Shown: piece by piece, positions 14,829 through 24,860 of the stretch
Layout of the letters: each line of letters begins with the position of its first letter
How positions within the stretch are numbered: position 1 is the stretch's first letter
Assembly (NCBI RefSeq): GCF_014467285.1
Contig: NZ_NKHR01000006.1
Location: forward strand, 151,109 to 215,108
Length of the DNA: 64,000 nucleotides
Source: Xenorhabdus sp014467285
GTDB lineage: Bacteria > Pseudomonadota > Gammaproteobacteria > Enterobacterales > Enterobacteriaceae
Reading direction: 5' to 3'
The notes under the pieces: model-generated
Seen by the model: the letters and a program-made list of their open reading frames with translations, nothing else
Databases searched by the model: none
What the model was told of the DNA's origin: nothing
Program-made: the position numbers and the translations under genes

Positions 14829-17492
14829 ATGTCAGATATTTTGAAAAATGACGTGGATCCGATCGAAACTCGCGATTGGTTACAGGCGATCGAATCGGTC
14901 ATCCGTGAAGAAGGTGTTGAGCGTGCTCAGTTCCTGATTGATCAGGTTTTGAATGAAGCTCGTAAAGGTGGCGTTAACGTTGCCGCAGGTGCTGCAAGCC
15001 GTGATTACATCAACACTATTCCTGCTGAGGATGAGCCTGCTTACCCTGGCAACCTGGATTTGGAGCGCCGTATCCGCTCTGCTATTCGTTGGAATGCCGT
15101 GATGACCGTTCTGCGTGCATCCAAAAAAGATCTGGAACTGGGTGGTCACATGGCTTCATTCCAGTCTTCTGCTACTGTTTATGACGTGTGTTTCAACCAC
15201 TTCTTCCGTGCTCGTAACGAAAATGATGGCGGTGACTTGGTTTACTTCCAGGGCCACATTTCTCCGGGCGTTTACGCACGTGCTTTCCTTGAAGGTCGTC
15301 TGACTGAAGAGCAGATGAATAACTTCCGTCAGGAAATCGGCGGTAATGGTCTGTCTTCTTACCCGCATCCTAAACTGATGCCTGATTTCTGGCAGTTCCC
15401 AACTGTTTCCATGGGTCTGGGACCAATCTCCGCTATTTATCAAGCGAAGTTCCTGAAATATCTGGAACACCGTGGCCTGAAAGATACCTCTAAACAAACC
15501 GTTTACGCTTTCTTGGGCGACGGTGAAATGGATGAACCAGAATCCAAAGGTGCGATCACTATCGCAACTCGTGAAAAACTGGATAACCTGGTATTTATCA
15601 TCAACTGTAACTTGCAGCGTCTGGATGGCCCGGTAACAGGTAACGGCAAAATCGTTAATGAACTGGAAGGCATCTTCGACGGCGCTGGCTGGCAGGTACT
15701 GAAAGTCCTGTGGGGCGAGCGTTGGGATGCACTGCTGCGTAAAGATACCAGCGGTAAACTGGTTCAATTGATGAACGAAACTCTGGACGGCGACTATCAG
15801 ACATTCAAGTCTAAAAATGGTGCTTATGTTCGTGAGCACTTCTTCGGTCGTTACCCAGAAACTGCGGCATTGGTCAAAGATATGACTGATGACGAAATCT
15901 GGGCTCTGAACCGTGGTGGTCACGATCCTAAGAAAGTTTACGCTGTACTGAAAAAAGCGCAGGAAACTACAGGTAAGCCAACTGTAATCCTGGCTCAGAC
16001 CGTCAAAGGTTACGGTATGGGCGACACCGCTGAAGGTAAAAACATTGCTCACCAGGTTAAGAAAATGAACATGGACGGCGTGCGTCAGTTCCGTGATCGT
16101 TTCAATATTCCTGTATCTGACGAGCAAGTTGAAAGCCTGCCATTCGTGACTTTCGACAAAGATTCAGAAGAATCCAAATATCTGCATGAGCGTCGTAATT
16201 CACTGGGTGGTTACCTGCCAAGCCGTCGTGTTAACTTCGACGAAAAACTGGAAATTCCAGCTCTGGAAGATTTCAGCTCTCTGCTGGAAGAACAATCCAA
16301 AGAAATTTCTACCACCATCGCTTTTGTTCGTGCACTGAACATCATGCTGAAGAACAAGTCTATCAAAGATCGTCTGGTTCCAATCATTGCTGATGAAGCA
16401 CGTACTTTTGGTATGGAAGGTCTGTTCCGTCAAATCGGCATCTACAGCCCGAATGGTCAGCAGTATACTCCGCAAGACCGTGAGCAGGTTGCATACTATA
16501 AAGAAGACGCTAAAGGTCAGATCCTGCAAGAAGGTATCAACGAACTGGGTGCTGCTTCATCTTGGCTGGCTGCTGCAACTTCTTACAGCACCAACAACCT
16601 GCCAATGATCCCGTTCTACATCTACTACTCCATGTTCGGATTCCAGCGTATCGGTGATCTGTGCTGGGCGGCTGGTGACCAGCAGGCTCGTGGCTTCTTG
16701 GTCGGTGGTACTTCTGGCCGTACAACTCTGAACGGCGAAGGTTTGCAGCATGAAGATGGTCACAGCCATATTCAGTCCCTGACTATTCCTAACTGTATCT
16801 CTTACGATCCAGCATTTGCTTATGAAGTGGCTGTTATCATGCATGATGGCCTGGAGCGTATGTATGGTGAGAAGCAAGAAAACATCTATTACTACATCAC
16901 GACCCTGAACGAAAACTACCAGATGCCGGCAATGCCAGCAGGTGTTGAAGAAGGTATCCGTAAAGGTATCTACAAACTGGAAAGCCTGGAAGGTGCGAAA
17001 GGTACAGTTCAGTTGTTAGGTTCTGGTTCTATCCTGCGTCATGTTCGTGAAGCAGCGAAGATCCTGTCTGATGAATACGGTATCGGTTCTGATGTATACA
17101 GCGTCACTTCTTTCACTGAACTGGCTCGTGATGGTCAGGATTGTGAACGTTGGAACATGCTACACCCATCAGAAGAACCTCGTGTTCCTTACATTGCTCA
17201 GATCATGAACGAAGCACCGGCTATTGCTTCTACTGACTACATGAAACTGTTCGCAGAGCAAGTACGTAACTTTGTTCCTGCAAGCGAATTCCGTGTATTG
17301 GGTACTGACGGTTTCGGTCGTTCTGATAGCCGTGAAAACCTGCGTCATCACTTTGAAGTTGATGCTTCTTACGTGGTTGTTGCGGCTCTGGGTGAATTGG
17401 CTAAACGTGGCGAAGTTGATGTGAAAGTGGTTGAAGAAGCCATCAAGAAATACAACATCAACCCAGAAAAAGCTAACCCACGTCTGGCATAA
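14829..17492 (+). CDS. aceE: AceE, pyruvate dehydrogenase E1 component
   Basis: This 887-residue homodimeric-type E1 has exactly the length of E. coli AceE. It decarboxylates pyruvate with thiamine diphosphate and reductively acetylates the lipoyl groups of AceF. The ThDP/Mg motif is visible as GDGEMDEPESKG through NCNLQRLDGPVTGN (about residues 231-275). The His-rich active-site region (GHISPG) and transketolase-like second domain are intact. AAGGAATACACC precedes the ATG. Codon usage is strongly biased to frequent codons, as expected for a highly expressed gene. It lies 240 bp after pdhR and 13 bp before aceF. Confidence 0.99.
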   Translation: MSDILKNDVDPIETRDWLQAIESVIREEGVERAQFLIDQVLNEARKGGVNVAAGAASRDYINTIPAEDEPAYPGNLDLERRIRSAIRWNAVMTVLRASKKDLELGGHMASFQSSATVYDVCFNHFFRARNENDGGDLVYFQGHISPGVYARAFLEGRLTEEQMNNFRQEIGGNGLSSYPHPKLMPDFWQFPTVSMGLGPISAIYQAKFLKYLEHRGLKDTSKQTVYAFLGDGEMDEPESKGAITIATREKLDNLVFIINCNLQRLDGPVTGNGKIVNELEGIFDGAGWQVLKVLWGERWDALLRKDTSGKLVQLMNETLDGDYQTFKSKNGAYVREHFFGRYPETAALVKDMTDDEIWALNRGGHDPKKVYAVLKKAQETTGKPTVILAQTVKGYGMGDTAEGKNIAHQVKKMNMDGVRQFRDRFNIPVSDEQVESLPFVTFDKDSEESKYLHERRNSLGGYLPSRRVNFDEKLEIPALEDFSSLLEEQSKEISTTIAFVRALNIMLKNKSIKDRLVPIIADEARTFGMEGLFRQIGIYSPNGQQYTPQDREQVAYYKEDAKGQILQEGINELGAASSWLAAATSYSTNNLPMIPFYIYYSMFGFQRIGDLCWAAGDQQARGFLVGGTSGRTTLNGEGLQHEDGHSHIQSLTIPNCISYDPAFAYEVAVIMHDGLERMYGEKQENIYYYITTLNENYQMPAMPAGVEEGIRKGIYKLESLEGAKGTVQLLGSGSILRHVREAAKILSDEYGIGSDVYSVTSFTELARDGQDCERWNMLHPSEEPRVPYIAQIMNEAPAIASTDYMKLFAEQVRNFVPASEFRVLGTDGFGRSDSRENLRHHFEVDASYVVVAALGELAKRGEVDVKVVEEAIKKYNINPEKANPRLA

Positions 17493-17505
17493 GAGGTCAA
17501 GATTA

Positions 17506-19362
17506 ATGTCTATTGAAATTAACGTACCTGATATTGGTGCAGATGAAGTTGAAGTTACCGAGATTCTGGTAAACGTAGGTGATACGGTAGAAGCAGAACA
17601 GTCACTGATCACTGTTGAAGGCGATAAGGCTTCCATGGAAGTCCCATCTCCACAGGCGGGTGTAGTTAAAGAAATCAAAGTCGTGGTTGGTGATAAAGTT
17701 GAAACCGGCAAACTGATCATGATTTTTGAATCCGCAAATGGTGCAGCAGTTGCTGCACCTGCGCAACAGGAAGCAGCAGCTCCGGCTGCGGCACCAGCAG
17801 CGGTTGAAAGCAAAGAAGTGAATGTGCCAGATATCGGTGGTGACGAAGTTGAAGTTACCGAAATTATGGTAAAAGTAGGTGATACCATCACTGAAGAACA
17901 GTCTCTGATCACCGTTGAAGGTGACAAAGCGTCTATGGAAGTTCCTGCGCCATTCGCGGGTACTGTGAAAGAGATCAAAATTGCCGCTGGCGATAAAGTT
18001 AAAACTGGCTCTCTGATCATGGTATTCGAAATTGCGGGTTCTGGTGCAGCACCTGTGGCAGCAGCGGCTCCGGCAGCAGCGCCTGCGGCATCTGCGGCGA
18101 AAGAAGTTAACGTACCAGATATCGGTGGTGATGAAGTTGAAGTTACCGAAATCATGGTCAAAGTGGGTGACACCATTGCTGAAGAACAGTCACTGATCAC
18201 TGTTGAAGGCGATAAAGCTTCTATGGAAGTTCCTGCGCCATTCGCGGGTACTGTAAAAGAGATCAAGATTGCGACTGGCGATAAAGTCAAAACCGGTTCT
18301 CTGATCATGGTATTTGAAGTTGCAGGTGCAGCACCTGCGGCGGCAGCGACTCCGGCTCCAGTGGCTGAACCTGCGAAAGCAGCACCAGCGCCAGCAGCGA
18401 GCAAACCAGCAGAAGGCAAAAACGAATTTGCAGAAAATGACGCTTACGTTCATGCAACTCCAGTGATCCGTCGTCTGGCGCGTGAATTTGGCGTAAATCT
18501 GGCTAAAGTAAAAGGCACAGGCCGTAAAGGTCGCATCCTGCGCGAAGACGTTCAGACTTATGTGAAAGATGCGATTAAACGCGCAGAAGCTGCACCTGCT
18601 GCTGCGGGTGGTGGCCTGCCGGGTATGCTGCCTTGGCCAAAAGTTGATTTCAGCAAGTTTGGTGAAATCGAAGAAGTAGAAATGAGCCGTATCCAGAAAA
18701 TCTCCGGTGCTAACCTGAGCCGTAACTGGGTCATGATCCCTCACGTTAACCTGTTCGATGAAGCGGATATCACTGAAGTTGAAGAATTCCGTAAACAGCA
18801 GAACAAAGAAGCTGAGAAGAAACAGCTAGGCGTGAAGATCACTCCGCTGGTATTCGTCATGAAAGCAGCTGCGAAAGCACTGGAAGCAATGCCTCGCTTT
18901 AACAGCTCCATTTCTGAAGATGGCCAAAAGCTGATCCTGAAAAAATATGTCAACATCGGTATTGCGGTTGATACGCCTAATGGTCTGGTTGTGCCAGTAT
19001 TCAAAGATGTCAATAAGAAAGGCATCATGGAACTGTCAAGAGAATTGGCTGAAGTTTCCAAGAAAGCACGTGCTGGTAAGCTGACTGCTTCCGACATGCA
19101 AGGTGGCTGCTTCACCATATCCAGCCTGGGTGGTATCGGTACTACCGGTTTTGCACCAATTGTGAATGCACCAGAAGTGGCAATCATGGGCCTGTCTCGT
19201 TCTTCCATGAAACCTGTCTGGAATGGCAAGGAATTCGTTCCTCGTCTGATTCTGCCTATGTCTCTGTCTTTCGACCACCGTGTGATCGACGGGGCAGATG
19301 GTGCGCGCTTCATCACTTATATTAATCAATTGATGAGCGACATCCGCCGTTTGGTGATGTAA
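17506..19362 (+). CDS. aceF: AceF, dihydrolipoamide acetyltransferase (E2)
   Basis: This 618-residue core of the pyruvate dehydrogenase complex has three tandem lipoyl domains. The lipoylated Lys lies in VEGDKASMEVP at about residues 41, 141 and 237. Ala/Pro-rich linkers separate them, and an E1/E3-binding domain (HATPVIRRLAREFGVNLAKV, about 320-353) and a catalytic domain with FDHRVIDGADGARF near the C-terminus follow. The start at 17506 (MSIEINVPDIG) is preferred over the in-frame ATG at 17431 inside aceE. AAGAGGTCAAG precedes it. Lipoyl domains 2 and 3 are nearly identical at DNA level, a likely site of recombination. Confidence 0.99.
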   Translation: MSIEINVPDIGADEVEVTEILVNVGDTVEAEQSLITVEGDKASMEVPSPQAGVVKEIKVVVGDKVETGKLIMIFESANGAAVAAPAQQEAAAPAAAPAAVESKEVNVPDIGGDEVEVTEIMVKVGDTITEEQSLITVEGDKASMEVPAPFAGTVKEIKIAAGDKVKTGSLIMVFEIAGSGAAPVAAAAPAAAPAASAAKEVNVPDIGGDEVEVTEIMVKVGDTIAEEQSLITVEGDKASMEVPAPFAGTVKEIKIATGDKVKTGSLIMVFEVAGAAPAAAATPAPVAEPAKAAPAPAASKPAEGKNEFAENDAYVHATPVIRRLAREFGVNLAKVKGTGRKGRILREDVQTYVKDAIKRAEAAPAAAGGGLPGMLPWPKVDFSKFGEIEEVEMSRIQKISGANLSRNWVMIPHVNLFDEADITEVEEFRKQQNKEAEKKQLGVKITPLVFVMKAAAKALEAMPRFNSSISEDGQKLILKKYVNIGIAVDTPNGLVVPVFKDVNKKGIMELSRELAEVSKKARAGKLTASDMQGGCFTISSLGGIGTTGFAPIVNAPEVAIMGLSRSSMKPVWNGKEFVPRLILPMSLSFDHRVIDGADGARFITYINQLMSDIRRLVM

Positions 19363-19367
19363 TGCAA

Positions 19368-19388
19368 AGGCCGGTGAATAACCGGCCT
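19368..19388 (+). terminator. Hairpin after aceF
   Basis: AGGCCGGT pairs with ACCGGCCT around a 5-nt loop, just after the aceF stop. No T-run follows, so it may be an attenuator or an mRNA-stabilising hairpin rather than a full terminator. This matches partial readthrough into lpd, as is known for the E. coli operon. Confidence 0.6.
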
Positions 19389-19400
19389 AATAATGACTAG

Positions 19401-19450
19401 CGTGACAGATATTTTCTCCTTTCATCTGGCAGGTTGAGATTTCTGTCACG
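19401..19450. repeat. Inverted repeat between aceF and lpd
   Basis: CGTGACAGA (19401-19409) is complementary to TCTGTCACG (19442-19450) across a 32-nt loop. It lies in the aceF-lpd gap that carries the separate lpd promoter in E. coli. Confidence 0.6.
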
Positions 19451-19470
19451 TTAACGCGCTTTTCAGGTTA

Positions 19471-19486
19471 TTTACAATTTTGTAAA
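19471..19486. promoter_or_regulatory. Palindrome in the lpd promoter region
   Basis: TTTACAATTTTGTAAA is a 7+2+7 inverted repeat about 80 bp before lpd. It has the form of a regulator-binding site, but I cannot name the regulator. Confidence 0.4.
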
Positions 19487-19564
19487 CTGCTCGCGGTGTG
19501 TACGTCCCGGTGGAATATGGTTTTTTTTCGTCTGACCCGCCGGACAAACAATTAAGAGGTCATG

Positions 19565-20992
19565 ATGAGTACTGAAATTAAAGCCCAGGTAGTGGTGCTT
19601 GGAGCAGGCCCTGCTGGGTATTCTGCTGCTTTCCGTTGTGCAGACTTAGGTTTGGAAACTGTTCTGGTTGAACGTTATTCCACTCTGGGTGGTGTTTGCC
19701 TTAACGTGGGTTGTATCCCATCCAAGGCGCTGCTTCATGTAGCAAAAGTGATTGAAGAAGCAAAAGCGCTGGCACAACACGGTATCGTGTTTGGTGAGCC
19801 ACAAACTGATATCGATAAGATCCGTCTCTGGAAAGAAAAAGTCATTTCTCAGTTGACAGGTGGTCTGGGCGGCATGGCTAAAGGCCGTAAAGTTAACGTT
19901 GTTAACGGTGTTGGTAAATTTACTGGTGCTAACACTCTGGTAGTAGAAGGCGAGAACGGCGCAACAACAATTAATTTTGATAATGCCATTATCGCAGCGG
20001 GTTCACGCCCAATTCAGCTACCATTCATTCCACATGATGATCCTCGCGTATGGGATTCTACCGATGCTCTGGAACTGAAAACTGTTCCGGAACGCCTGCT
20101 GGTAATGGGAGGCGGTATTATCGGTCTGGAAATGGGTACTGTTTATCACGCTCTGGGTTCTCAGATCGACGTGGTTGAAATGTTCGATCAAGTGATCCCT
20201 GCTGCGGACAAAGACATTGTTAAAGTGTTCACTAAGCGTGTCAGCAAGAAGTTCAACCTGATGCTGGAAACTAAAGTGACCGCAGTAGAAGCTAAAGAAG
20301 ATGGCATCTACGTAACAATGGAAGGCAAAAAAGCACCTGCTGAACCACAGCGTTATGATGCAGTTCTGGTTGCTATCGGTCGTGTACCAAACGGCAAGCT
20401 GCTGGATGCTGGCAAAGCGGGCGTTGAAGTTGATGATCGCGGCTTTATCCATGTGGATAAACAAATGCGTACTAACGTACCTCACATCTTCGCTATCGGC
20501 GATATCGTTGGTCAGCCAATGCTGGCACACAAAGGTGTTCACGAAGGTCACGTTGCTGCTGAAGTTATTTCTGGTAAGAAACACTACTTCGATCCGAAAG
20601 TTATTCCATCCATCGCTTACACTGAGCCAGAAGTGGCATGGGTTGGCCTGACTGAGAAAGAAGCGAAAGAAAAAGGTATCAGCTATGAGACCGCGACTTT
20701 CCCATGGGCAGCATCTGGTCGTGCAATCGCATCTGACTGTTCAGATGGTATGACTAAGTTGATTTTCGATAAAGAAACTAACCGCATTATCGGTGGTGCT
20801 GTTGTTGGTACTAACGGCGGTGAACTGCTAGGTGAAATCGGTCTGGCTATCGAAATGGGTTGTGATGCAGAAGATATCGCTCTGACTATCCACGCTCACC
20901 CGACACTGTATGAATCAATCGGTATGGCTGCGGAAATTTACGAAGGCAGCATTACTGACTTGCCAAACCCTAAGGCAAAGAAAAAGAAATAA
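19565..20992 (+). CDS. lpd: Lpd, dihydrolipoamide dehydrogenase (E3)
   Basis: This 475-residue flavoprotein is shared by the pyruvate and 2-oxoglutarate dehydrogenase complexes and the glycine cleavage system; the latter is also encoded in this window. It has an FAD motif GAGPAGYSAAFRCADLG, redox-active disulphide GGVCLNVGCIPSK (Cys45 and Cys50), NAD motif GGGIIGLEMG and the C-terminal catalytic HAHPTL(Y)E. Start MSTEIKAQ matches E. coli; an ATG immediately upstream at 19562 is also possible. AAGAGGT lies at good spacing. Confidence 0.99.
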   Translation: MSTEIKAQVVVLGAGPAGYSAAFRCADLGLETVLVERYSTLGGVCLNVGCIPSKALLHVAKVIEEAKALAQHGIVFGEPQTDIDKIRLWKEKVISQLTGGLGGMAKGRKVNVVNGVGKFTGANTLVVEGENGATTINFDNAIIAAGSRPIQLPFIPHDDPRVWDSTDALELKTVPERLLVMGGGIIGLEMGTVYHALGSQIDVVEMFDQVIPAADKDIVKVFTKRVSKKFNLMLETKVTAVEAKEDGIYVTMEGKKAPAEPQRYDAVLVAIGRVPNGKLLDAGKAGVEVDDRGFIHVDKQMRTNVPHIFAIGDIVGQPMLAHKGVHEGHVAAEVISGKKHYFDPKVIPSIAYTEPEVAWVGLTEKEAKEKGISYETATFPWAASGRAIASDCSDGMTKLIFDKETNRIIGGAVVGTNGGELLGEIGLAIEMGCDAEDIALTIHAHPTLYESIGMAAEIYEGSITDLPNPKAKKKK

Positions 20993-21649
20993 CGCATTAG
21001 GTTTTTGCATTATTTTTTGCAGTGATAATAAGCGGCTTCCATATTGGGAGCCGTTTTAGCTTGATATTCAGGGTAATATTTCTCTTCCATAATAATTGCA
21101 GAATTATAGCCTGCACCTACTGTAGCGTCATGTTCTTCTCTATTAAGCATAATGATATCCTTTCAAACGGTATTGGCATTAGCTTTGGAATGGCTTCTGG
21201 TTTTTGGGATAAAATGTGAAGTATTACTTATTTGTTGATATTGAAAGTTTGTTGAACTGTGTACAGTGATCAGAAATACTGTTAAGAAAAAGATGAGCAT
21301 GGAAAGTCAGTGCATTCAGTAAAAATTCAGAGGGAAATTAAAGTATTTTCGAGTCTCAATAGAAAAAAATAGCATATCCATCTATAAATACTCCTTTTAA
21401 TGATATTTATCTAGAATTTTATCACTGTGTAATGTTGATTTTATGTGAATGAATTAACATGTCATTCAAATTTTGGTATGCTAAATGCCCGAAGCTGAGC
21501 ATAATTATGATGTTATGCGAGCAAAATCCTCTGACCTGGCACCCTTGATGATTGTTTTAGAAGGTTATTTTAGATGATCGTTTTGGATGATCATTACCGG
21601 GTGCAGACAGCCGGGTATATAAAATGACAATGAGAGCGAGGAGAAAGTC
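20993..21649. other. lpd-acnB intergenic region
   Basis: These 657 bp contain the lpd terminator at the left end and the acnB promoter region at the right. E. coli has yacH nearby; no equivalent is visible. The middle part is AT-rich and I see no gene in it. A TGGTATGCTAAAT extended -10-like sequence around 21474-21486 is a candidate acnB promoter. Confidence 0.5.
21033..21057 (+). terminator. Rho-independent terminator after lpd
   Basis: CGGCTTCC pairs with GGGAGCCG around ATATT and is followed by TTTT. It closes the pdhR-aceEF-lpd operon. Confidence 0.85.
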
Positions 21650-24247
21650 GTGCTAGAAGAATACCGCAAGCACGTAGCCGAGCGTGCAGCTCAAGGCATC
21701 GTCCCTAAGCCATTAGACGCAGCTCAAGCAGCAGCGCTGGTCGAATTACTGAAGAACCCACCTAAAGGTGAAGAAGATTTCCTGTTAGATCTACTGACCA
21801 ACCGCGTTCCCCCTGGTGTAGACGAGGCCGCTTATGTTAAAGCGGGTTTCCTTGCTGCTATTGCGAAGGGTGAAACAACTTCACCACTTGTTACAGCAGA
21901 AAAAGCCATTGAATTACTGGGAACCATGCAAGGTGGGTATAACATTCACGCTTTAATTGATGCCCTTGATGATGAAAAATTGGCACCTATTGCGGCGAAA
22001 GCGCTTTCTCATACTTTGCTGATGTTTGACAGCTTCTATGATGTGGAAGAAAAAGCAAAAGCGGGTAATGTTCATGCCAAACAGATTATTCAGTCATGGG
22101 CTGATGCTGACTGGTTCCTTGAACGCCCCGAATTGGCAGAAAAAATCACAGTGACTGTATTCAAGGTCACGGGTGAAACGAACACCGATGATCTCTCCCC
22201 TGCGCCTGATGCTTGGTCACGCCCTGATATTCCTCTGCATGCTCTGGCAATGCTTAAGAATGCCCGTGAAGGTATTGAACCCGATCAAGCCGGAGTCGTG
22301 GGCCCGATTAAGCAAATCGAAGCACTGGCTAAAAAAGGTTACCCGTTGGCTTACGTTGGTGATGTTGTCGGTACAGGCTCTTCCCGTAAATCAGCAACTA
22401 ACTCCGTATTGTGGTTTATGGGAGAAGATATTCCATTTGTACCAAATAAACGTGGTGCAGGTGTGGTATTGGGTGGAAAAATTGCCCCCATCTTCTTCAA
22501 TACCATGGAAGATGCAGGGGCGTTACCAATCGAAGTTGATGTTTCTAAACTCAATATGGGTGATTTGATTGATATCTATCCATATAAAGGTGAAATCCGT
22601 CAGCACGAAACCAATGAATTATTGTCTACTTTTGAACTGAAAACGGATGTATTGATCGATGAAGTGCGTGCCGGTGGTCGTATTCCATTGATTATCGGTC
22701 GTGGTTTGACTGGAAAAGCGCGTGAATCATTAGGCTTGCCACACAGTGATGTATTCCGTCAGGCAAAAGCGGTTGCGAAAAGCGATCGCGGTTTCTCATT
22801 GGCACAAAAAATGGTCGGCCGTGCTTGCGGTACAGTGGGTATCCGTCCGGGAGAATATTGTGAGCCTAAGATGACATCTGTGGGTTCTCAGGACACCACA
22901 GGGCCAATGACACGGGACGAATTGAAGGATCTGGCGTGTCTGGGCTTTTCTGCGGATTTGGTCATGCAGTCATTCTGTCATACCGCCGCTTATCCAAAAC
23001 CTGTTGATGTGACCACACATCATACTTTGCCTGATTTCATCATGAACCGTGGCGGGGTATCACTGCGTCCGGGAGATGGCATTATCCACTCATGGCTGAA
23101 CCGTATGTTGCTGCCGGATACCGTGGGTACAGGGGGAGATTCTCATACTCGTTTCCCAATTGGTATTTCTTTCCCGGCTGGTTCTGGTCTGGTGGCATTC
23201 GCTGCGGCAACAGGTGTTATGCCGTTGGATATGCCTGAATCAGTATTGGTTCGTTTTAAAGGAAAAATGCAACCTGGCATTACTCTGCGTGATCTGGTGC
23301 ATGCAATTCCTTACTATGCGATTCAACAAGGTTTGCTGACTGTTGAGAAGAAGGGTAAGAAAAATATCTTCTCTGGCCGCATTCTTGAGATTGAAGGTTT
23401 GCCAGAACTTAAAGTTGAACAGGCATTCGAATTGGCTGACGCATCAGCGGAACGCTCTGCGGCTGGCTGTACCATTAAGCTGGATAAAGCGCCAATCATT
23501 GAATATCTGCAATCAAATATCATATTGCTGAAATGGATGATTGCGGAAGGTTATGGTGATCGCCGGACACTGGAACGCCGTATTATAGGTATGGAAAACT
23601 GGCTGAAAGATCCTCAATTGCTGGAAGCAGATGCCGATGCTGAATATGCTGCGGTGATTGAAATCGATCTGGCTGAGATTAAAGAACCTATTTTGTGTGC
23701 GCCGAATGATCCAGATGATGCACGGTTGTTATCAGAAGTTGCTAACAGCAAAATTGACGAGGTCTTTATCGGTTCTTGCATGACCAATATCGGCCATTTC
23801 CGTGCAGCAGGCAAATTGCTGGATCAGCATAAAGGTCAATTACCGACTCGTTTGTGGGTTGCACCACCAACCAAGATGGATGCCGCTCAATTAACGGAGG
23901 AAGGCTATTACAGCGTCTTTGGTAAGAGTGGGGCACGTATTGAGATCCCTGGCTGTTCATTGTGCATGGGTAATCAGGCGCGAGTGGCAGATGGTGCAAC
24001 TGTGGTATCAACTTCTACCCGTAACTTCCCGAACCGTCTCGGTACTGGTGCAAATGTTTATCTGGCTTCTGCGGAGCTGGCGGCGGTGGCGTCATTGTTG
24101 GGCCGTTTGCCAACATCAGCAGAGTATTTGCAGTTCATGGATAAAGTCGATGAAACAGCAGCAGATACTTATCGTTACCTCAATTTTGATCAATTGGATC
24201 AGTACACAGAAAAAGCGGATGGTGTGATCTTCCAAACCGCTGTGTAA
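21650..24247 (+). CDS. acnB: AcnB, aconitate hydratase B / 2-methylisocitrate dehydratase
   Basis: This 865-residue protein has exactly the E. coli AcnB length. It interconverts citrate and isocitrate in the TCA cycle with a 4Fe-4S cluster; as apo-enzyme it also binds mRNA. It shows the AcnB-type N-terminal HEAT-like domain (about 1-160), the swivel domain (DDLSPAPDAWSRPDIPLHA, about 180-200), and cluster cysteines in SFCHTAA, SCMTN and CSLCMGNQ. The start codon is GTG, preceded by GAGGAGAAAG; MLEEYRKHVAERAA aligns with the family. A strong terminator follows. Confidence 0.99.
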   Translation: MLEEYRKHVAERAAQGIVPKPLDAAQAAALVELLKNPPKGEEDFLLDLLTNRVPPGVDEAAYVKAGFLAAIAKGETTSPLVTAEKAIELLGTMQGGYNIHALIDALDDEKLAPIAAKALSHTLLMFDSFYDVEEKAKAGNVHAKQIIQSWADADWFLERPELAEKITVTVFKVTGETNTDDLSPAPDAWSRPDIPLHALAMLKNAREGIEPDQAGVVGPIKQIEALAKKGYPLAYVGDVVGTGSSRKSATNSVLWFMGEDIPFVPNKRGAGVVLGGKIAPIFFNTMEDAGALPIEVDVSKLNMGDLIDIYPYKGEIRQHETNELLSTFELKTDVLIDEVRAGGRIPLIIGRGLTGKARESLGLPHSDVFRQAKAVAKSDRGFSLAQKMVGRACGTVGIRPGEYCEPKMTSVGSQDTTGPMTRDELKDLACLGFSADLVMQSFCHTAAYPKPVDVTTHHTLPDFIMNRGGVSLRPGDGIIHSWLNRMLLPDTVGTGGDSHTRFPIGISFPAGSGLVAFAAATGVMPLDMPESVLVRFKGKMQPGITLRDLVHAIPYYAIQQGLLTVEKKGKKNIFSGRILEIEGLPELKVEQAFELADASAERSAAGCTIKLDKAPIIEYLQSNIILLKWMIAEGYGDRRTLERRIIGMENWLKDPQLLEADADAEYAAVIEIDLAEIKEPILCAPNDPDDARLLSEVANSKIDEVFIGSCMTNIGHFRAAGKLLDQHKGQLPTRLWVAPPTKMDAAQLTEEGYYSVFGKSGARIEIPGCSLCMGNQARVADGATVVSTSTRNFPNRLGTGANVYLASAELAAVASLLGRLPTSAEYLQFMDKVDETAADTYRYLNFDQLDQYTEKADGVIFQTAV

Positions 24248-24266
24248 AAAAGTATATTGCATGAAT

Positions 24267-24290
24267 GGGAGGCAAAGGCCTCCCTTTTTT
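24267..24290 (+). terminator. Rho-independent terminator of acnB
   Basis: GGGAGGC pairs with GCCTCCC around AAAG and is followed directly by TTTTTT. Confidence 0.95.
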
Positions 24291-24396
24291 ATGTCAGTTT
24301 TTGTGTCAGTTTGTGGACTACTTCAGAGGTGGGCTAATCAGAAATGTTTAAAATCCAATCGTGTTAGTCATAGGCAAAAGATAGTGGAGGTGTGTA

Positions 24397-24768
24397 ATGG
24401 AATATGAATTTATGCAGGATATTACTGGTCACGTGACAACATCTTTTTCAATGGATCATGAAGCTGTAGGCCATTGGTTAAATGAAGAAGTCAAAGGTGA
24501 TTTGGGCATACTGGATAAAATCACGGTGGCTTTGAAGGATATTAAAGGCAGCGAACGTCAGTGGCAGCTAGCAGGCCATGAGTATACTTTATTGATGAGC
24601 GAGGATGAAATCATGATCCGGGCTAATCAACTCCAGTTTGACACTGAGATGATAGAAGAAGGAATGAGTTACTATGATAACGAAAGTCTGGCTTTTTGTG
24701 GCACAGACGATTTTATCGTTATGTTAGCCGATTACAGAGAGTTTATTTTGCAAAGAAATCAAACATAA
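24397..24768 (+). CDS. yacL: YacL, UPF0231 family protein
   Basis: This 123-residue acidic cytosolic protein is collinear with E. coli YacL (120 residues). Conserved stretches include YEFMQDITG at the start, GHWLNEEVKG, GHEYTLLMSEDE and EEGMSYYDNESL. The function is unknown. It follows acnB as in E. coli and is the last gene of the 2-minute-type block; speD-speE, which come next in E. coli, are not here. GGAGGTG precedes the ATG. Confidence 0.93.
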   Translation: MEYEFMQDITGHVTTSFSMDHEAVGHWLNEEVKGDLGILDKITVALKDIKGSERQWQLAGHEYTLLMSEDEIMIRANQLQFDTEMIEEGMSYYDNESLAFCGTDDFIVMLADYREFILQRNQT

Positions 24769-24860
24769 GTATTAGTGTTCAACCTATGATAGCTTTCTGC
24801 CATAATCGATATTTCATCACATAGGTGTATTGTGATAGTGGCTTTTCTATTTTTTGAACA

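Noticed and set aside
15156..16127. 323-codon minus-strand frame
   Set aside because: It is antisense to aceE in a gene with strongly biased codons, which commonly leaves the opposite strand open. No protein family features are visible.
17169..18419. Long open frame of 416 codons on the minus strand
   Set aside because: It lies antisense to aceE/aceF. The Ala/Ser/Thr-rich repetitive translation is a mirror of the lipoyl-domain repeats, and it has no ribosome-binding site or family resemblance.
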